Below, piece after piece: positions 52,612 to 61,386 of a DNA stretch of 64,000 nucleotides. The notes beneath the pieces are model-generated. The model saw nothing but the letters and a program-made list of their open reading frames with translations. It made no database searches and was not told where the DNA came from. Origin of the DNA: an uncultured Nocardioides sp. (lineage in GTDB: Bacteria; Actinomycetota; Actinomycetes; Propionibacteriales; Nocardioidaceae); the NCBI GenBank assembly GCA_902805885.1, contig CADCUM010000094.1:17919-81918 (forward strand). The letters run 5' to 3'. Position 1 is the first letter of the stretch, and every line of letters begins with the position of its first letter. The position numbers and the translations under genes are program-made.

Positions 52612-53606
52612 CCCAGGACGACACAGGGCCGCGGGGACCGCTCGTCCGCCCGCGGCGGCTGCGGCGCACGCCCGCCCTGCGGCGGATGGTCGCCGAGACG
52701 TCCCTGGAGGCGCGTCAGCTGGTCCTGCCGCTCTTCGTGCGGGAGGGGCTCGACGAGCCGCGCCCGGTCAGCACGATGCCCGGCGTCGTCCAGCACACGC
52801 GTGACTCGCTCAAGGCCGCGGCCGCGGAGGCGGCCGAGCTGGGCCTCGGCGGCGTCATGCTCTTCGGCGTCCCGGAGACCAAGGACGCGGTCGGGTCGGG
52901 CGCGACCGACCCCGCCGGCGTGCTCAACCTCGCCATCACCGACATCGTGGCCGAGGTGGGCGACCAGCTGACGGTGATGTCCGACCTCTGCCTCGACGAG
53001 TTCACCGACCACGGCCACTGCGGGCTGCTCACCCCCGACGGCGAGGTCGACAACGACAAGACGCTCGCCGCCTACGCCGCGATGGCGCTCGCGCAGGCCG
53101 AGGCGGGCGTCGACATGGTCGGCCCGAGCGGCATGATGGACGGTCAGGTCGCCGTGGTGCGGCAGGCGCTCGACGCCGCCGAGTTCAGCGGGGTGTCGGT
53201 CCTGGCCTACTCCGCGAAGTACGCCTCGGCGTTCTTCGGCCCCTTCCGGGCGGCCGTGGACTCCTCCCTCGAGGGCGACCGGCGCACCTACCAGCAGGAC
53301 CCCGCCAACGGCGTCGAGGGCGTCCGCGAGGCGCTGCTCGACGTGGCGGAGGGCGCCGACATCGTCATGGTCAAGCCGGCGCTGGGCTACCTCGACGTCG
53401 TACGACGCGTCCGGGACGCCGTCGACGTGCCGGTCGCCGCCTACAACGTCTCGGGGGAGTACGCCATGGTCGAGGCCGCCGCGGCCCGCGGCTGGATCGA
53501 CCGTGAGGCGGCCATCCTGGAGACGCTGACCTCCATCCGCCGCGCCGGCGCCGACGTGGTGCTGACGTACTGGGCATCCGAGGTCAGTCGGCTGCTGCGC
53601 CGCTGA
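52608..53606 (+). CDS. hemB: Delta-aminolevulinic acid dehydratase (porphobilinogen synthase)
   Basis: HemB condenses two ALA to porphobilinogen. The active-site lysines are in [17 protein letters not shown] near 205 and [15 protein letters not shown] near 253. The metal-site segment is [14 protein letters not shown]: two Cys remain, the middle Cys of zinc enzymes is Asp, so metal use is uncertain. 332 residues, GTG start overlapping the previous stop. The final 24 bases plus stop are copied once more just after the gene (see repeat). Confidence 0.96.
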   Translation: MTQDDTGPRGPLVRPRRLRRTPALRRMVAETSLEARQLVLPLFVREGLDEPRPVSTMPGVVQHTRDSLKAAAAEAAELGLGGVMLFGVPETKDAVGSGATDPAGVLNLAITDIVAEVGDQLTVMSDLCLDEFTDHGHCGLLTPDGEVDNDKTLAAYAAMALAQAEAGVDMVGPSGMMDGQVAVVRQALDAAEFSGVSVLAYSAKYASAFFGPFRAAVDSSLEGDRRTYQQDPANGVEGVREALLDVAEGADIVMVKPALGYLDVVRRVRDAVDVPVAAYNVSGEYAMVEAAAARGWIDREAAILETLTSIRRAGADVVLTYWASEVSRLLRR

Positions 53607-53653
53607 GGTGTGCGGCCTCTGAGGTCAGTCGGCTGCTGCGCCGCTGAGGTGTG
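53580..53653 (+). repeat. 33-bp direct repeat: 3' end of hemB duplicated
   Basis: Bases 53580-53612 and 53621-53653 are identical over 33 bp, separated by 8 bp. The first copy encodes the last residues of HemB and its stop; the second is a non-coding copy including the same stop. The period is 41 bp. The second copy ends where the convergent transglycosylase gene stops. Confidence 0.92.
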
Positions 53654-54910
53654 TCAGGGCGTCCCGCCCTGGAGGACGCGCTGGGCGCACTCGTCGAGCT
53701 CGTTGTTGGGCGTCAGGGGGTTGTCGAGCACGCCTGCCGCGGTGCACTGCGTCTGCGCCTGGAGCGGCGTGAGCGGCGCGGGGACCGTCGGGACCGGCGC
53801 GGGCGGCAGGGTCGCGGTCGGCGTCTGGGTGGGCACCGGCAGCGTGGGCGTCTGGGTGGGCACCTGCGTCGGCTCGTTCGTCGGGACCGGCGCGCTCGGC
53901 GTGTTGGGGGCCTGCGTCGGCGTCGGCGTCGGGGTGGGCGTCGAGGTCGGGGTCGGCGTGGGCGTGTTCCCGCCGCCGCTGCCACCGTTGCCGCCGCCGT
54001 TGCCGTTGCTGTCACCACCGTTGCTGCCGCCGTCGCGGCCACCGCCGTCCTTCCCGCCGCCGGCGCCGTCGCGGCCGCCGTTGCCCTTGCCGCCGCCGTT
54101 GTTCGGCGACGTGTCGGGCACGAGGTTGCCGGAGGTCGAGAAGCCGTTGGGCACCTCGGAGAAGTCGCCGTCGAGGTAGGCCTGCATGATCTCGAGGACG
54201 AGGTCGACGTAGTCGTTGGAGTGGTTGTAGCGGAACACCGAGGAGCGCTGGCCCGCCTCGGTGGACAGGTCGTCGTCGCCGGAGCAGAGGTAGACGGCGG
54301 TCGCGAGGGCGGCGTCGTCGATGTCCTGCGGGTTGCGGGTGCCGTCGTTGTCGCCGTCCACGCCGACGACCGACCAGGTCGAGGGGATGAACTGCATCGG
54401 ACCGACGGCCCGGTCGAACCGGGTGTCCTTGTCGTACTGCCCGCCGTCGGTGTCGGTGATGCGCTGGGTGTTGTCGGACCCGTCGAGCGCGATGCCGTAG
54501 ATGCCGGGACGCGCCACGCCGTCGGAGGTCAGCGCGTTGCCGCCGTAGCGGCCGTGGTCGGACTCGACGCGCCCGATGGCGGCGATGAGCTGCCAGGTGA
54601 TGTTGCAGCCGGCGTCGGCCTTGTTGATCACGGCCTCGGCGCGCTGGTAGGCGGCGAGGGCCGCCTCGGGGATGCCGCTGGCCGACACGTCGGCGACCGA
54701 GGAGATCCGGGTGACCGGCTTGCCCACGCTCGCGGGGGCCTCGACGGCCTGCGCGGGGATCGTGGTGCCGTCGGGCAGCACGCCGGTGTCGTCGCTGTCA
54801 GCGCTGGCGCTCTGGGTGCCGACGCCGACCATGCTGGCGGTCCAGGCGGCGGACAGCGCCGCCAGCGGCACGACGGCGGTCACCCTGTGCATGCGCCCGA
54901 AAGCTGGCAT
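53654..54910 (-). CDS. Secreted lytic transglycosylase (SLT type) with Thr/Pro-rich tail
   Basis: 418 residues from the ATG at 54910 (GGGAGAGAAG upstream); the track's TTG adds 22 unlikely residues. A signal peptide (HRVTAVVPLAALSAAWTASM...) is followed by a helical region, a transglycosylase domain with the catalytic Glu in AIGRVESDHGRYGG near 122 and VGPMQFIPSTW near 180, then DGDNDGTRNPQDIDDAALA. After about 270 comes a Gly/Asn-rich stretch, a TPTPTPTSTPTP linker, and a small C-terminal region with two Cys. It cleaves peptidoglycan outside the cell. Confidence 0.9.
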   Translation of the reverse strand: MPAFGRMHRVTAVVPLAALSAAWTASMVGVGTQSASADSDDTGVLPDGTTIPAQAVEAPASVGKPVTRISSVADVSASGIPEAALAAYQRAEAVINKADAGCNITWQLIAAIGRVESDHGRYGGNALTSDGVARPGIYGIALDGSDNTQRITDTDGGQYDKDTRFDRAVGPMQFIPSTWSVVGVDGDNDGTRNPQDIDDAALATAVYLCSGDDDLSTEAGQRSSVFRYNHSNDYVDLVLEIMQAYLDGDFSEVPNGFSTSGNLVPDTSPNNGGGKGNGGRDGAGGGKDGGGRDGGSNGGDSNGNGGGNGGSGGGNTPTPTPTSTPTPTPTPTQAPNTPSAPVPTNEPTQVPTQTPTLPVPTQTPTATLPPAPVPTVPAPLTPLQAQTQCTAAGVLDNPLTPNNELDECAQRVLQGGTP

Positions 54911-55143
54911 CGACTTCTCTCCCTGGTGTGCTGGTCGCGCTCCGCAGGCTCCCTCGGCCCGCGACTCTGACTTCAACGAGGAACTGTGACTCCAAGTTAC
55001 GCCACGGTACGAAACGGCGACATACCCCTTGGTGGACCCCCCGGTGCACCCCTGGTGCCCCCGTGGTGGCCCCGTGGCGGCCCGGTGGCGGCCGGGTGGT
55101 GGCCCCGATTCGATCGGCTTGCCGGGCTACGCGACAATGAAGT

Positions 55144-56463
55144 GTGCCCACCGAGACCACGGATGCCAGCGCCGCGCTCTTCGAGCGGGCCCGGGCGGTG
55201 ACGCCCGGTGGGGTGAACTCCCCGGTGCGCGCGTTCAAGGCCGTCGGCGGCACGCCCCGGTTCATCCGGTCCGCCCAGGGCGCGTGGCTGACCGACGTCG
55301 ACGGCAACGAGTACGTCGACCTCATCTGCTCCTGGGGCCCGATGCTGATGGGCCACGCCCACCCGGACGTGCAGGCCGCCATCGCCGGCGCGATCGTCCG
55401 CGGGACGTCGTACGGCACCCCCACGGAGCCCGAGGTGGAGCTCGCCGAGGAGATCGTGGCGCGCACGCCCGTCGACATGGTCCGCTTCGTGTCGTCGGGG
55501 ACCGAGGCCACGATGTCCGCGATCCGGCTGGCGCGCGGGTTCACCGGCCGCGACCTCGTCGTGAAGTTCGCCGGTTGCTACCACGGGCACGTCGACTCGC
55601 TCCTCGCCTCGTCCGGGTCCGGACTGGCCACGTTGTCCGTCCCGGGGACTCCCGGCGTGCCGGAGGCGTCCGCCTCCCAGACGATCGTGCTGCCCTACAA
55701 CGACCGCACCGCCGTCGCCGACGCGTTCCGCATGCACGGCTCCCGCATCGCGTGCCTGATCACCGAGGCAGTGCCGGGCAACATGGGCGTCGTCCCGCCT
55801 GCGCCGGGCTTCAACTCCTTCCTCCAGACGACCTGCCGCCAGCACGGCGCGCTCTTCATCAGCGACGAGGTGATGACCGGCTTCCGCGCCACCGCCCAGG
55901 GCGGCTGGGGGCTCGACGGGGCGGTCGAGGGCTGGGTCCCCGACCTGATGACCTTCGGCAAGGTCATGGGCGGGGGCTTTCCCGCCGCGGCCTTCGGTGG
56001 CCGGGCCGACGTGATGAGCCAGCTCGCGCCCGACGGCGGCATCTACCAGGCCGGCACGCTCTCGGGGAACCCCGTCGCGACGACGGCCGGCCTCGCGACG
56101 CTCCGGCTGGCCACCGACGACGTCTACGCCCGGCTCGACGAGGTCTCCGCCCAGCTGCGGACGGAGGTCACCGACACGCTCGACGTCGTCGGCGTCCCCC
56201 ACGTCATCCAGACCGCCGGGACCATGTTCTCGGTGTTCTTCCGCGAGGGCGGCGTCCGCGACTTCGAGACCGCGCAGGACCAGAACACCGAGGTGTACGC
56301 CGCCTTCTTCCGTGCCATGCTCGCCCGGGGCGTCTACCTCCCCCCGTCGGCGTTCGAGTCGTGGTTCGTCTCCGCCGCCCACGACGACCGGGCGATCTCC
56401 CAGGTCGTCGAGGCGCTGCCCGCCGCCGCCGTCGCCGCACTGACCACCTTGGAGGCCTCGTGA
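55144..56463 (+). CDS. hemL: Glutamate-1-semialdehyde 2,1-aminomutase
   Basis: HemL turns the HemA product into ALA. This PLP enzyme shows [21 protein letters not shown] near 118, [26 protein letters not shown] and the PLP Lys in [17 protein letters not shown] near residue 273. 439 residues, GTG start. The 233-bp space upstream has no gene; it carries a CCGGTGG/CCGTGG-rich tract at 55030-55110. It heads a run of genes for cytochrome c maturation. Confidence 0.95.
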   Translation: MPTETTDASAALFERARAVTPGGVNSPVRAFKAVGGTPRFIRSAQGAWLTDVDGNEYVDLICSWGPMLMGHAHPDVQAAIAGAIVRGTSYGTPTEPEVELAEEIVARTPVDMVRFVSSGTEATMSAIRLARGFTGRDLVVKFAGCYHGHVDSLLASSGSGLATLSVPGTPGVPEASASQTIVLPYNDRTAVADAFRMHGSRIACLITEAVPGNMGVVPPAPGFNSFLQTTCRQHGALFISDEVMTGFRATAQGGWGLDGAVEGWVPDLMTFGKVMGGGFPAAAFGGRADVMSQLAPDGGIYQAGTLSGNPVATTAGLATLRLATDDVYARLDEVSAQLRTEVTDTLDVVGVPHVIQTAGTMFSVFFREGGVRDFETAQDQNTEVYAAFFRAMLARGVYLPPSAFESWFVSAAHDDRAISQVVEALPAAAVAALTTLEAS

Positions 56464-57137
56464 GCACCCAGACCATCGTCCACCTGCTCCGCCACGGAGA
56501 GGTCTTCAACCCGACGGGGGTCCTCTACGGCCGCCGTGACGGCTACCACCTCTCCGAGCTGGGCCTGCAGATGGCGCAGCGGGTCGCCGACGTCGTGGGT
56601 GACCGCGACATCGTGCACATGCGCAGCTCCCCGCTCGAGCGCGCCCAGGAGACCGGTGCCCCGCTCGCGAAGCGGCTGGGGCTGACGCCCGAGATCGACT
56701 CGCGCATCATCGAGTCGGGCAACGTCTTCGAGGGCCTGAGCTTCCGCGAGGGCGCGATGACGATCGCCAAGCGGCCCCGGCTGTGGCGCCACCTCTACAA
56801 CCCGTTCCGCCCGTCGTGGGGCGAGCCGTACGCCGAGATCGCCGGCCGCATGGTGGCGGCCGTCCACGACGCCCGCGACGCCGCGCGCGGCCACGAGGCG
56901 GTGATCGTGTCCCACCAGCTGCCGATCTGGACCACCCGGCTCTTCCTGGAGAAGCGGAGCTACGTCCACCACCCCAAGAGCCGCCAGTGCACGCTGTGCT
57001 CCCTGACGTCGATCGTCTTCGAGGACGACCGCATCACCCAGCTGCGCTACTCCGAGCCGGCAGGCGACCTCATTCCCGTCGCCGACCGCTCGGCCCCGTT
57101 CTCGGCCGGCGGCGCGCCGCAGGAGGACCGGCCCTGA
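56460..57137 (+). CDS. Histidine phosphatase-family protein
   Basis: 225 residues, GTG start overlapping the hemL stop. The catalytic RHG is in [14 protein letters not shown] near residue 10, the second Arg in [14 protein letters not shown], and the second His in [14 protein letters not shown] near 140. This is the phosphoglycerate-mutase-like fold; substrate unknown. Its place between hemL and cytochrome c genes is seen in other actinobacteria, but the connection is not explained. Confidence 0.88.
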   Translation: MSTQTIVHLLRHGEVFNPTGVLYGRRDGYHLSELGLQMAQRVADVVGDRDIVHMRSSPLERAQETGAPLAKRLGLTPEIDSRIIESGNVFEGLSFREGAMTIAKRPRLWRHLYNPFRPSWGEPYAEIAGRMVAAVHDARDAARGHEAVIVSHQLPIWTTRLFLEKRSYVHHPKSRQCTLCSLTSIVFEDDRITQLRYSEPAGDLIPVADRSAPFSAGGAPQEDRP

Positions 57138-57703
57138 GGCTAGCCCGCTCCACCGTCCTCCTCGCCTGCCTGCTCCTCGTGGGGGTCCTGGCGGGCTGCT
57201 CCGGGCTGTCCGGGACGAGCGGCCGGGGGTACGTCATGGGCGACGGTGCCGTCGCCGAGATCGAGCCCGCTGATCGGGAGGAGCAGATCGCCTTCACCGG
57301 CGAGGACCTCGAGGGCGAGGAGCTCTCGCTCGAGGCGCTGCGCGGGAAGCCCGTGGTCGTCAACGTCTGGTGGTCCGCCTGCGATCCGTGCATCGTCGAG
57401 CAGCCCAAGCTCAACCGCGTGGCCGAGCAGATGGGGGACCGGGTCGCCTTCGTCGGGGTCAACATCCGCGACGCGAGCGTCGAGGACGCGCAGGCCTTCG
57501 TCCGCAGCCAGGACGTGCCGTACCCCTCCTTCTACTCCGAGGACGGGCGCGCGCTCCTGGCCTTCTCCGCAGGGCTGGGGCCCAGGTCGGTCCCCGCCAC
57601 CTTGGTGCTCGACGCCGAGGGCAGGGTCGCGGCGGTCGTCCCGGGCGCCATCCCGACCGAGCAGACCCTGGTGTCGCTGCTCGAGAGGGTCCTGGATGAG
57701 TGA
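57134..57703 (+). CDS. TlpA/ResA-like thiol-disulfide lipoprotein, CTG start
   Basis: 189 residues. No ATG, GTG or TTG fits: the lipoprotein signal ([21 protein letters not shown]) needs translation to start near 57134, where CTG overlaps the previous stop (CTGA) and AGGAGG stands 7 nt upstream. The mature domain is a thioredoxin fold with WWSACDPCIVEQPKLN (CXXC) near 83 and RSVPATLVLDAEGRV with the cis-Pro. It likely keeps apocytochrome c Cys reduced outside the membrane, working with CcdA next to it. Confidence 0.85.
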   Translation: MRLARSTVLLACLLLVGVLAGCSGLSGTSGRGYVMGDGAVAEIEPADREEQIAFTGEDLEGEELSLEALRGKPVVVNVWWSACDPCIVEQPKLNRVAEQMGDRVAFVGVNIRDASVEDAQAFVRSQDVPYPSFYSEDGRALLAFSAGLGPRSVPATLVLDAEGRVAAVVPGAIPTEQTLVSLLERVLDE

Positions 57704-58445
57704 CTGGTTCCAGGAGACGGCGCTCTCGGGCTCGCTCGTCCTGGCCCTGCCGGTGGCCCTCGTGGCCGGTCTGGTCTCGTTCTTCAGCCCCTGCGTGATC
57801 CCGCTGCTGCCGGGCTACCTGTCGTACGCCACCGGCATCTCCGGCGGTGAGCTCGCCGAGGGCCGGCGCGGCCGGATGGTGCTCGGCACGACGCTGTTCG
57901 TGCTGGGGTTCGGCGCCGTCTTCGTCGCCTTCGGTGCGCTGTCGGGGCAGATCGGCTGGTGGCTGGCGCTGCACGAGCGCGAGCTGAGCCTGGTCCTCGG
58001 GACGCTGACGATCGTCCTCGGCCTCGCGTTCATGGGCGTCGTCCCGTTCCTCCAGCGCGACTGGCGCGTCCACCGGGTGCCGGCCGTGGGGCTCGCTGCG
58101 GCGCCGTTCGTGGGCTTCCTCTTCGGCCTCGGCTGGACGCCGTGCATGGGGCCCACCCTCGCGGCCATCCAGCTCCTGGCGACCCAGGAGGCCACCGTCT
58201 CCCGCGGTGCGCTGCTCTCGGGGGTCTACGCGCTGGGCCTCGGCATCCCGTTCATCGTCGCGGCGCTGACCTACGACCGCGCCCTGGCGGCCTTCGCGGT
58301 CATCCGTCGCCACCAGCACTGGGTGATGCGCGCGGGTGGGCTGATGCTCGTGGTGGTCGGCGTGCTCGTCCTCACCGGCTGGTGGGACGTCGCGGTGCAG
58401 TGGCTCCAGCTCCGGCTGGTCGGCAAGGTCGAGGTCGTCGTATGA
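57696..58445 (+). CDS. ccdA: Cytochrome c biogenesis protein CcdA
   Basis: 249 residues with about six membrane segments. Two conserved Cys in segment contexts LVSFFSPCVIPLLPGYLSY near 33 and FLFGLGWTPCMGPTLAA near 153 pass electrons from the cytoplasm to the thioredoxin-like protein outside. The ATG lies 8 bp inside the end of the tlpA-like gene. It overlaps resB by ATGA. Whole segment is the system II cytochrome c maturation set. Confidence 0.93.
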   Translation: MSDWFQETALSGSLVLALPVALVAGLVSFFSPCVIPLLPGYLSYATGISGGELAEGRRGRMVLGTTLFVLGFGAVFVAFGALSGQIGWWLALHERELSLVLGTLTIVLGLAFMGVVPFLQRDWRVHRVPAVGLAAAPFVGFLFGLGWTPCMGPTLAAIQLLATQEATVSRGALLSGVYALGLGIPFIVAALTYDRALAAFAVIRRHQHWVMRAGGLMLVVVGVLVLTGWWDVAVQWLQLRLVGKVEVVV

Positions 58446-60013
58446 GCGAGGGCCGCCAGGCCACGCCGCTGCCGGGCGAGCTCGGGCTCCGCGAGCTCGC
58501 GCGCTGGTCGTGGCGCCAGCTCACCTCGATGCGCACGGCGCTGGTGCTCCTGCTGCTCCTCGCGCTCGCCGCGGTGCCGGGGTCCGTGGTGCCCCAGGAG
58601 GACATCGACTCGCTGGCGGTCTCCCAGTGGCGGGAGGACCACCCGCGGCTGGCCCCGATCTGGGACCGGCTCGACCTGTTCTCGGTCTACACCTCGGTGT
58701 GGTTCTCCGCGATCTACATCCTGCTGATGATCTCCCTCGTCGGCTGCATCGTCCCGCGCACCGGCGTCTACTGGCGGGCGCTGCGGGCCCGCCCGCCGAA
58801 GGCGCCGCGCAACCTCGGCCGGCTGCCGCAGCACACGTCGTACGTCGCTGCCGAGAGCCCGGACGCAGTGCTCGAGCGGGCCGCCTCGGTGCTGGGGGAG
58901 CGGCGCTTCCGGGTGGCGAGCGACAGCGACGCCGTCGCGGCCGAGCGGGGCCGCGTGCGCGAGGCCGGCAACCTGCTGTTCCACATCGCCGTGCTCGTGG
59001 TGCTGGTCGGCTTCGCCATCGGCGGGCTCTACGGCTACAAGGGCGGGATCATCGTCGTCGTCGGCAAGGGCTTCAGCAACAACGTCAGCCTCTACGACGA
59101 CTTCGCCCCCGGCAGCCTGTTCGACCCCGCGGTCATGGAGCAGTTCTCCTTCGAGGTCACCGACTTCGAGGCACGGTGGCTGACGGAGGGGCCCAGCGCC
59201 GGCCAGGCCCGGGGGTTCGTCTCGCACCTGGAGTACACCGCGGAGGAGGGAGCCGAGCCGCAGGAGTACGACCTGCGGGTCAACCACCCGCTCGCCATCG
59301 GCGGCACCGACGTCTTCCTCATCGGCCACGGCTACGCACCGGTGATCACCATCCGCGACGGCAACGGCGAGGTCGCCAAGCGCGGCGCGACGCCCTTCCT
59401 CCCCACGACACAGACGTTCGAGTCCTTCGGCGTGGTGAAGGCGCCGGGGGCCGAGCCCGACCAGATCGGGCTCGAGGGCACCTTCTACCCCACCTTCGAC
59501 CTGCCGCAGGGTCCGGACGGGGAGCTGGGCCTGCCGCGCTCCACCTTCGGCGACGCCTACAACCCGCTCCTCTCCCTGTTCGTCTACACCGGCGACCTGG
59601 GGCTCGGCGACGGCGGCGGGGACTCGGTCTACGTGCTCGACAAGGACCAGGCCGAGCTGGTGACCAAGGAGGACGGCCAGCCGTTCCGGCTGGACCTCAG
59701 GCCGGGCGACACGGTCGAGCTGCCCGACGGACTGGGGTCGGTGACGTTCGAGGGGCTGGAGCGCTGGAACCGGATCCAGGTCAGCCGCACCCCCGGCAAG
59801 CTCCTGGCGCTGGGCGGGGTGGTGCTGGCCCTGCTGGGCCTGCTCGGCTCGCTGTACGTCCGTCCTCGGCGGGTGTGGGTGCGGGCGCGGCGCCAGGACG
59901 ACGGCACGACGCTGGTGGAGGTGGCGCGGCTCGACCGCTCCGGCGCCAGTGACCCCGACGACCACCGAGAGCTGGCCGAGATCGTGACGGCCCTGACGAA
60001 GGAGAGCTCGTGA
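58442..60013 (+). CDS. resB: Cytochrome c biogenesis protein ResB
   Basis: 523 residues. The N-terminus (LTSMRTALVLLLLLALAAVPG) and SAIYILLMISLVGCIVPRTG are membrane segments; AGNLLFHIAVLVVLVGFAIG is the third and LLALGGVVLALLGLLGSLYV the last. A large extracytoplasmic domain of about 300 residues lies between. ResB works with CcsB to hand heme to apocytochrome c. ATG overlaps ccdA by ATGA; ccsB overlaps its end. Confidence 0.92.
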   Translation: MSEGRQATPLPGELGLRELARWSWRQLTSMRTALVLLLLLALAAVPGSVVPQEDIDSLAVSQWREDHPRLAPIWDRLDLFSVYTSVWFSAIYILLMISLVGCIVPRTGVYWRALRARPPKAPRNLGRLPQHTSYVAAESPDAVLERAASVLGERRFRVASDSDAVAAERGRVREAGNLLFHIAVLVVLVGFAIGGLYGYKGGIIVVVGKGFSNNVSLYDDFAPGSLFDPAVMEQFSFEVTDFEARWLTEGPSAGQARGFVSHLEYTAEEGAEPQEYDLRVNHPLAIGGTDVFLIGHGYAPVITIRDGNGEVAKRGATPFLPTTQTFESFGVVKAPGAEPDQIGLEGTFYPTFDLPQGPDGELGLPRSTFGDAYNPLLSLFVYTGDLGLGDGGGDSVYVLDKDQAELVTKEDGQPFRLDLRPGDTVELPDGLGSVTFEGLERWNRIQVSRTPGKLLALGGVVLALLGLLGSLYVRPRRVWVRARRQDDGTTLVEVARLDRSGASDPDDHRELAEIVTALTKESS

Positions 60014-61101
60014 CCGACGCCCAGTGGGAGGTCCTGAGCTATCAGGGCATCCTCGCCGCTGCCTTCCTCTACTTCCTGGCCATGCTGGCCTACTTCGTGG
60101 AGGTGGCGGGCCTGCGCACCGTGCGGGCCGACGAGGAGGTGACGAGCCCGCGCACGGCGGTGGCCGGCCGCCTCGGGCTGGTGCTGACGACGTTCGCCGC
60201 CGTGGTGCACCTCGCCGCGCTCGTCGCGCGGGGGCTCGCTGCCGACCCGAACCGGGTCCCCTGGGGCAACATGTACGAGTTCACGATCGCCGGGACGTTC
60301 GTGGTGACGGTGCTCTTCCTCGTCAGCAGCGCGCGGCTCGGGGCGCAGTGGCTCGGGCCGGTCGTCGTGACCGTGGTGGTGGCCGCGCTGATGGCTGCCT
60401 TCCTGGCGCTCGACGACGCCGTGCTCCCCCTGCCCGACGCGCTGAACTCGGTGTGGCTGGTCATCCACGTGGTCTCGGCCGTGATCGCCACGGGCGCCTT
60501 CACGGTGGGCGGCATCCTGTCGGTCCTCCACCTCGTGAAGGCGCGTTCCACGGCCGAGCGCGGCTACCTCGCCCGCGTGCCGTCGGCCGACCGGCTCGAC
60601 CAGCTGTCCTACCGGATGCACGCCTTCGCGTTCCCGGTGTGGACGTTCGCCGTGCTCATCACCGGCCCGATCTGGGCCCACCAGGCGTGGGGCTCCTACT
60701 GGAACTGGGACCCCAAGGAGGTGTGGGCGTTCATCACCTTCGTCGTCTACGCCGCCTACCTCCACGCGCGGGCGACCGCGGGATGGCGAGGACGCAAGGC
60801 GGCCTACCTCGCCCTGGCGGGCCTCGCGACGCTGTGGTTCAACTTCATCGGCATCAACTTCTTCTTCGGCGCCAACAGCCAGCACTCGTACGCCGCGCCG
60901 GAGACCGACAGCTCAGTCGTCGTCGGGGCGTCGGCCCAGGCCGCGGAGGAAGTCGGGGTCGTCGTCGGGGCCCGTGACGCGAGGGGTGGGACCGCCGGTG
61001 CGCTGCTGGATGAGTCGCACGAAGCCGTAGACGATCAGGGCGAGGACGACCACCACGACCACGACCTTGAACATTCTCCCAATGTAGACACCTCGTCCTA
61101 G
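60010..61101 (+). CDS. ccsB: Cytochrome c biogenesis protein CcsB (ResC), with unusual C-terminal extension
   Basis: CcsB forms the heme-handling partner of ResB. 363 residues in this frame, with about eight membrane segments, the heme-pocket segment WGNMYEF, HVVSAVIATGAFTVGGILS and the WWD-like signature WGSYWNWDPKEVWAFI near 235. Family proteins usually end soon after FFFGANSQHSYA, reached here at residue 297. The frame then continues for 66 residues of Asp/Glu/His/Val-rich sequence that is exactly antisense to a small gene (60913-61074). This tail is probably not a normal part of the family; its stop is the TAG at 61099. Confidence 0.85.
   Translation: MTDAQWEVLSYQGILAAAFLYFLAMLAYFVEVAGLRTVRADEEVTSPRTAVAGRLGLVLTTFAAVVHLAALVARGLAADPNRVPWGNMYEFTIAGTFVVTVLFLVSSARLGAQWLGPVVVTVVVAALMAAFLALDDAVLPLPDALNSVWLVIHVVSAVIATGAFTVGGILSVLHLVKARSTAERGYLARVPSADRLDQLSYRMHAFAFPVWTFAVLITGPIWAHQAWGSYWNWDPKEVWAFITFVVYAAYLHARATAGWRGRKAAYLALAGLATLWFNFIGINFFFGANSQHSYAAPETDSSVVVGASAQAAEEVGVVVGARDARGGTAGALLDESHEAVDDQGEDDHHDHDLEHSPNVDTSS
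60913..61074 (-). CDS. 53-residue membrane-anchored peptide, antisense to ccsB end
   Basis: Not in the ORF track. An ATG with TACATT 6 nt upstream opens a 53-codon frame on the minus strand. The product starts MFKVVVVVVVLALIVYGF, one membrane segment, then RLIQQRTGGP and an acidic tail ending in RRPDDD. Small proteins of this kind are found next to ccsB in related actinobacteria as I recall them, so I treat it as a real gene. It lies wholly inside the extended ccsB frame. Confidence 0.6.
   Translation of the reverse strand: MFKVVVVVVVLALIVYGFVRLIQQRTGGPTPRVTGPDDDPDFLRGLGRRPDDD
61081..61086 (-). promoter_or_regulatory. -10 box of the 53-residue gene
   Basis: TACATT on the minus strand, 6 nt before the ATG at 61074; predicted leaderless. 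Confidence 0.5.
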
Positions 61102-61104
61102 GCT
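61099..61104 (+). promoter_or_regulatory. -10 box of the DUF4229 gene
   Basis: TAGGCT, 6 nt before the GTG at 61111. Its TAG also ends the extended ccsB frame. Confidence 0.5.
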
Positions 61105-61110
61105 GGGACG

Positions 61111-61383
61111 GTGAAGGAGTTCGTCGTCTACACCGGCCTGCGGATCGCGCTGTTCGTCGCGTCGCTCGGCCTCGTCGTCGGCATCTGGGCCCTCGCGGCC
61201 GATGGCCGGGTCAACATTCTCGGGGCGCTCGTCGCGGCGTTCCTGCTCTCCGGCATCGCGTCGTACTTCCTGCTGGCGCGCCAGCGGGACGCCTTCGCCC
61301 GCCGGGTCGAGGAGCGGGCGTCCCGGGCGACGCAGGCGTTCGAGGAGCGCAAGGCGCGCGAGGACCGGGCCGGCGAGGTCTGA
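61111..61383 (+). CDS. DUF4229 family small membrane protein
   Basis: 90 residues, GTG start. Two membrane segments (TGLRIALFVASLGLVVGIWAL and LGALVAAFLLSGIASYFLL) and a charged helix (RRVEERASRATQAFEERKARE). Matches DUF4229 proteins of actinobacteria, of unknown function, by size and plan. It is divergent from the 53-residue gene and converges on the Eis-like gene, with stop codons 3 bp apart. Confidence 0.75.
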   Translation: MKEFVVYTGLRIALFVASLGLVVGIWALAADGRVNILGALVAAFLLSGIASYFLLARQRDAFARRVEERASRATQAFEERKAREDRAGEV

Positions 61384-61386
61384 GCC

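Noticed and set aside
55030-55110. CCGGTGG/CCGTGG-rich tract as a CRISPR or regulated tandem repeat
   Set aside because: Units vary in length and sequence, with no spacers; looks like G+C-rich low complexity.
54911-55143. c-di-AMP (ydaO-type) riboswitch before the lytic transglycosylase
   Set aside because: Such riboswitches precede wall hydrolases in some actinobacteria and disA is in the window, but I could not find the conserved core here.
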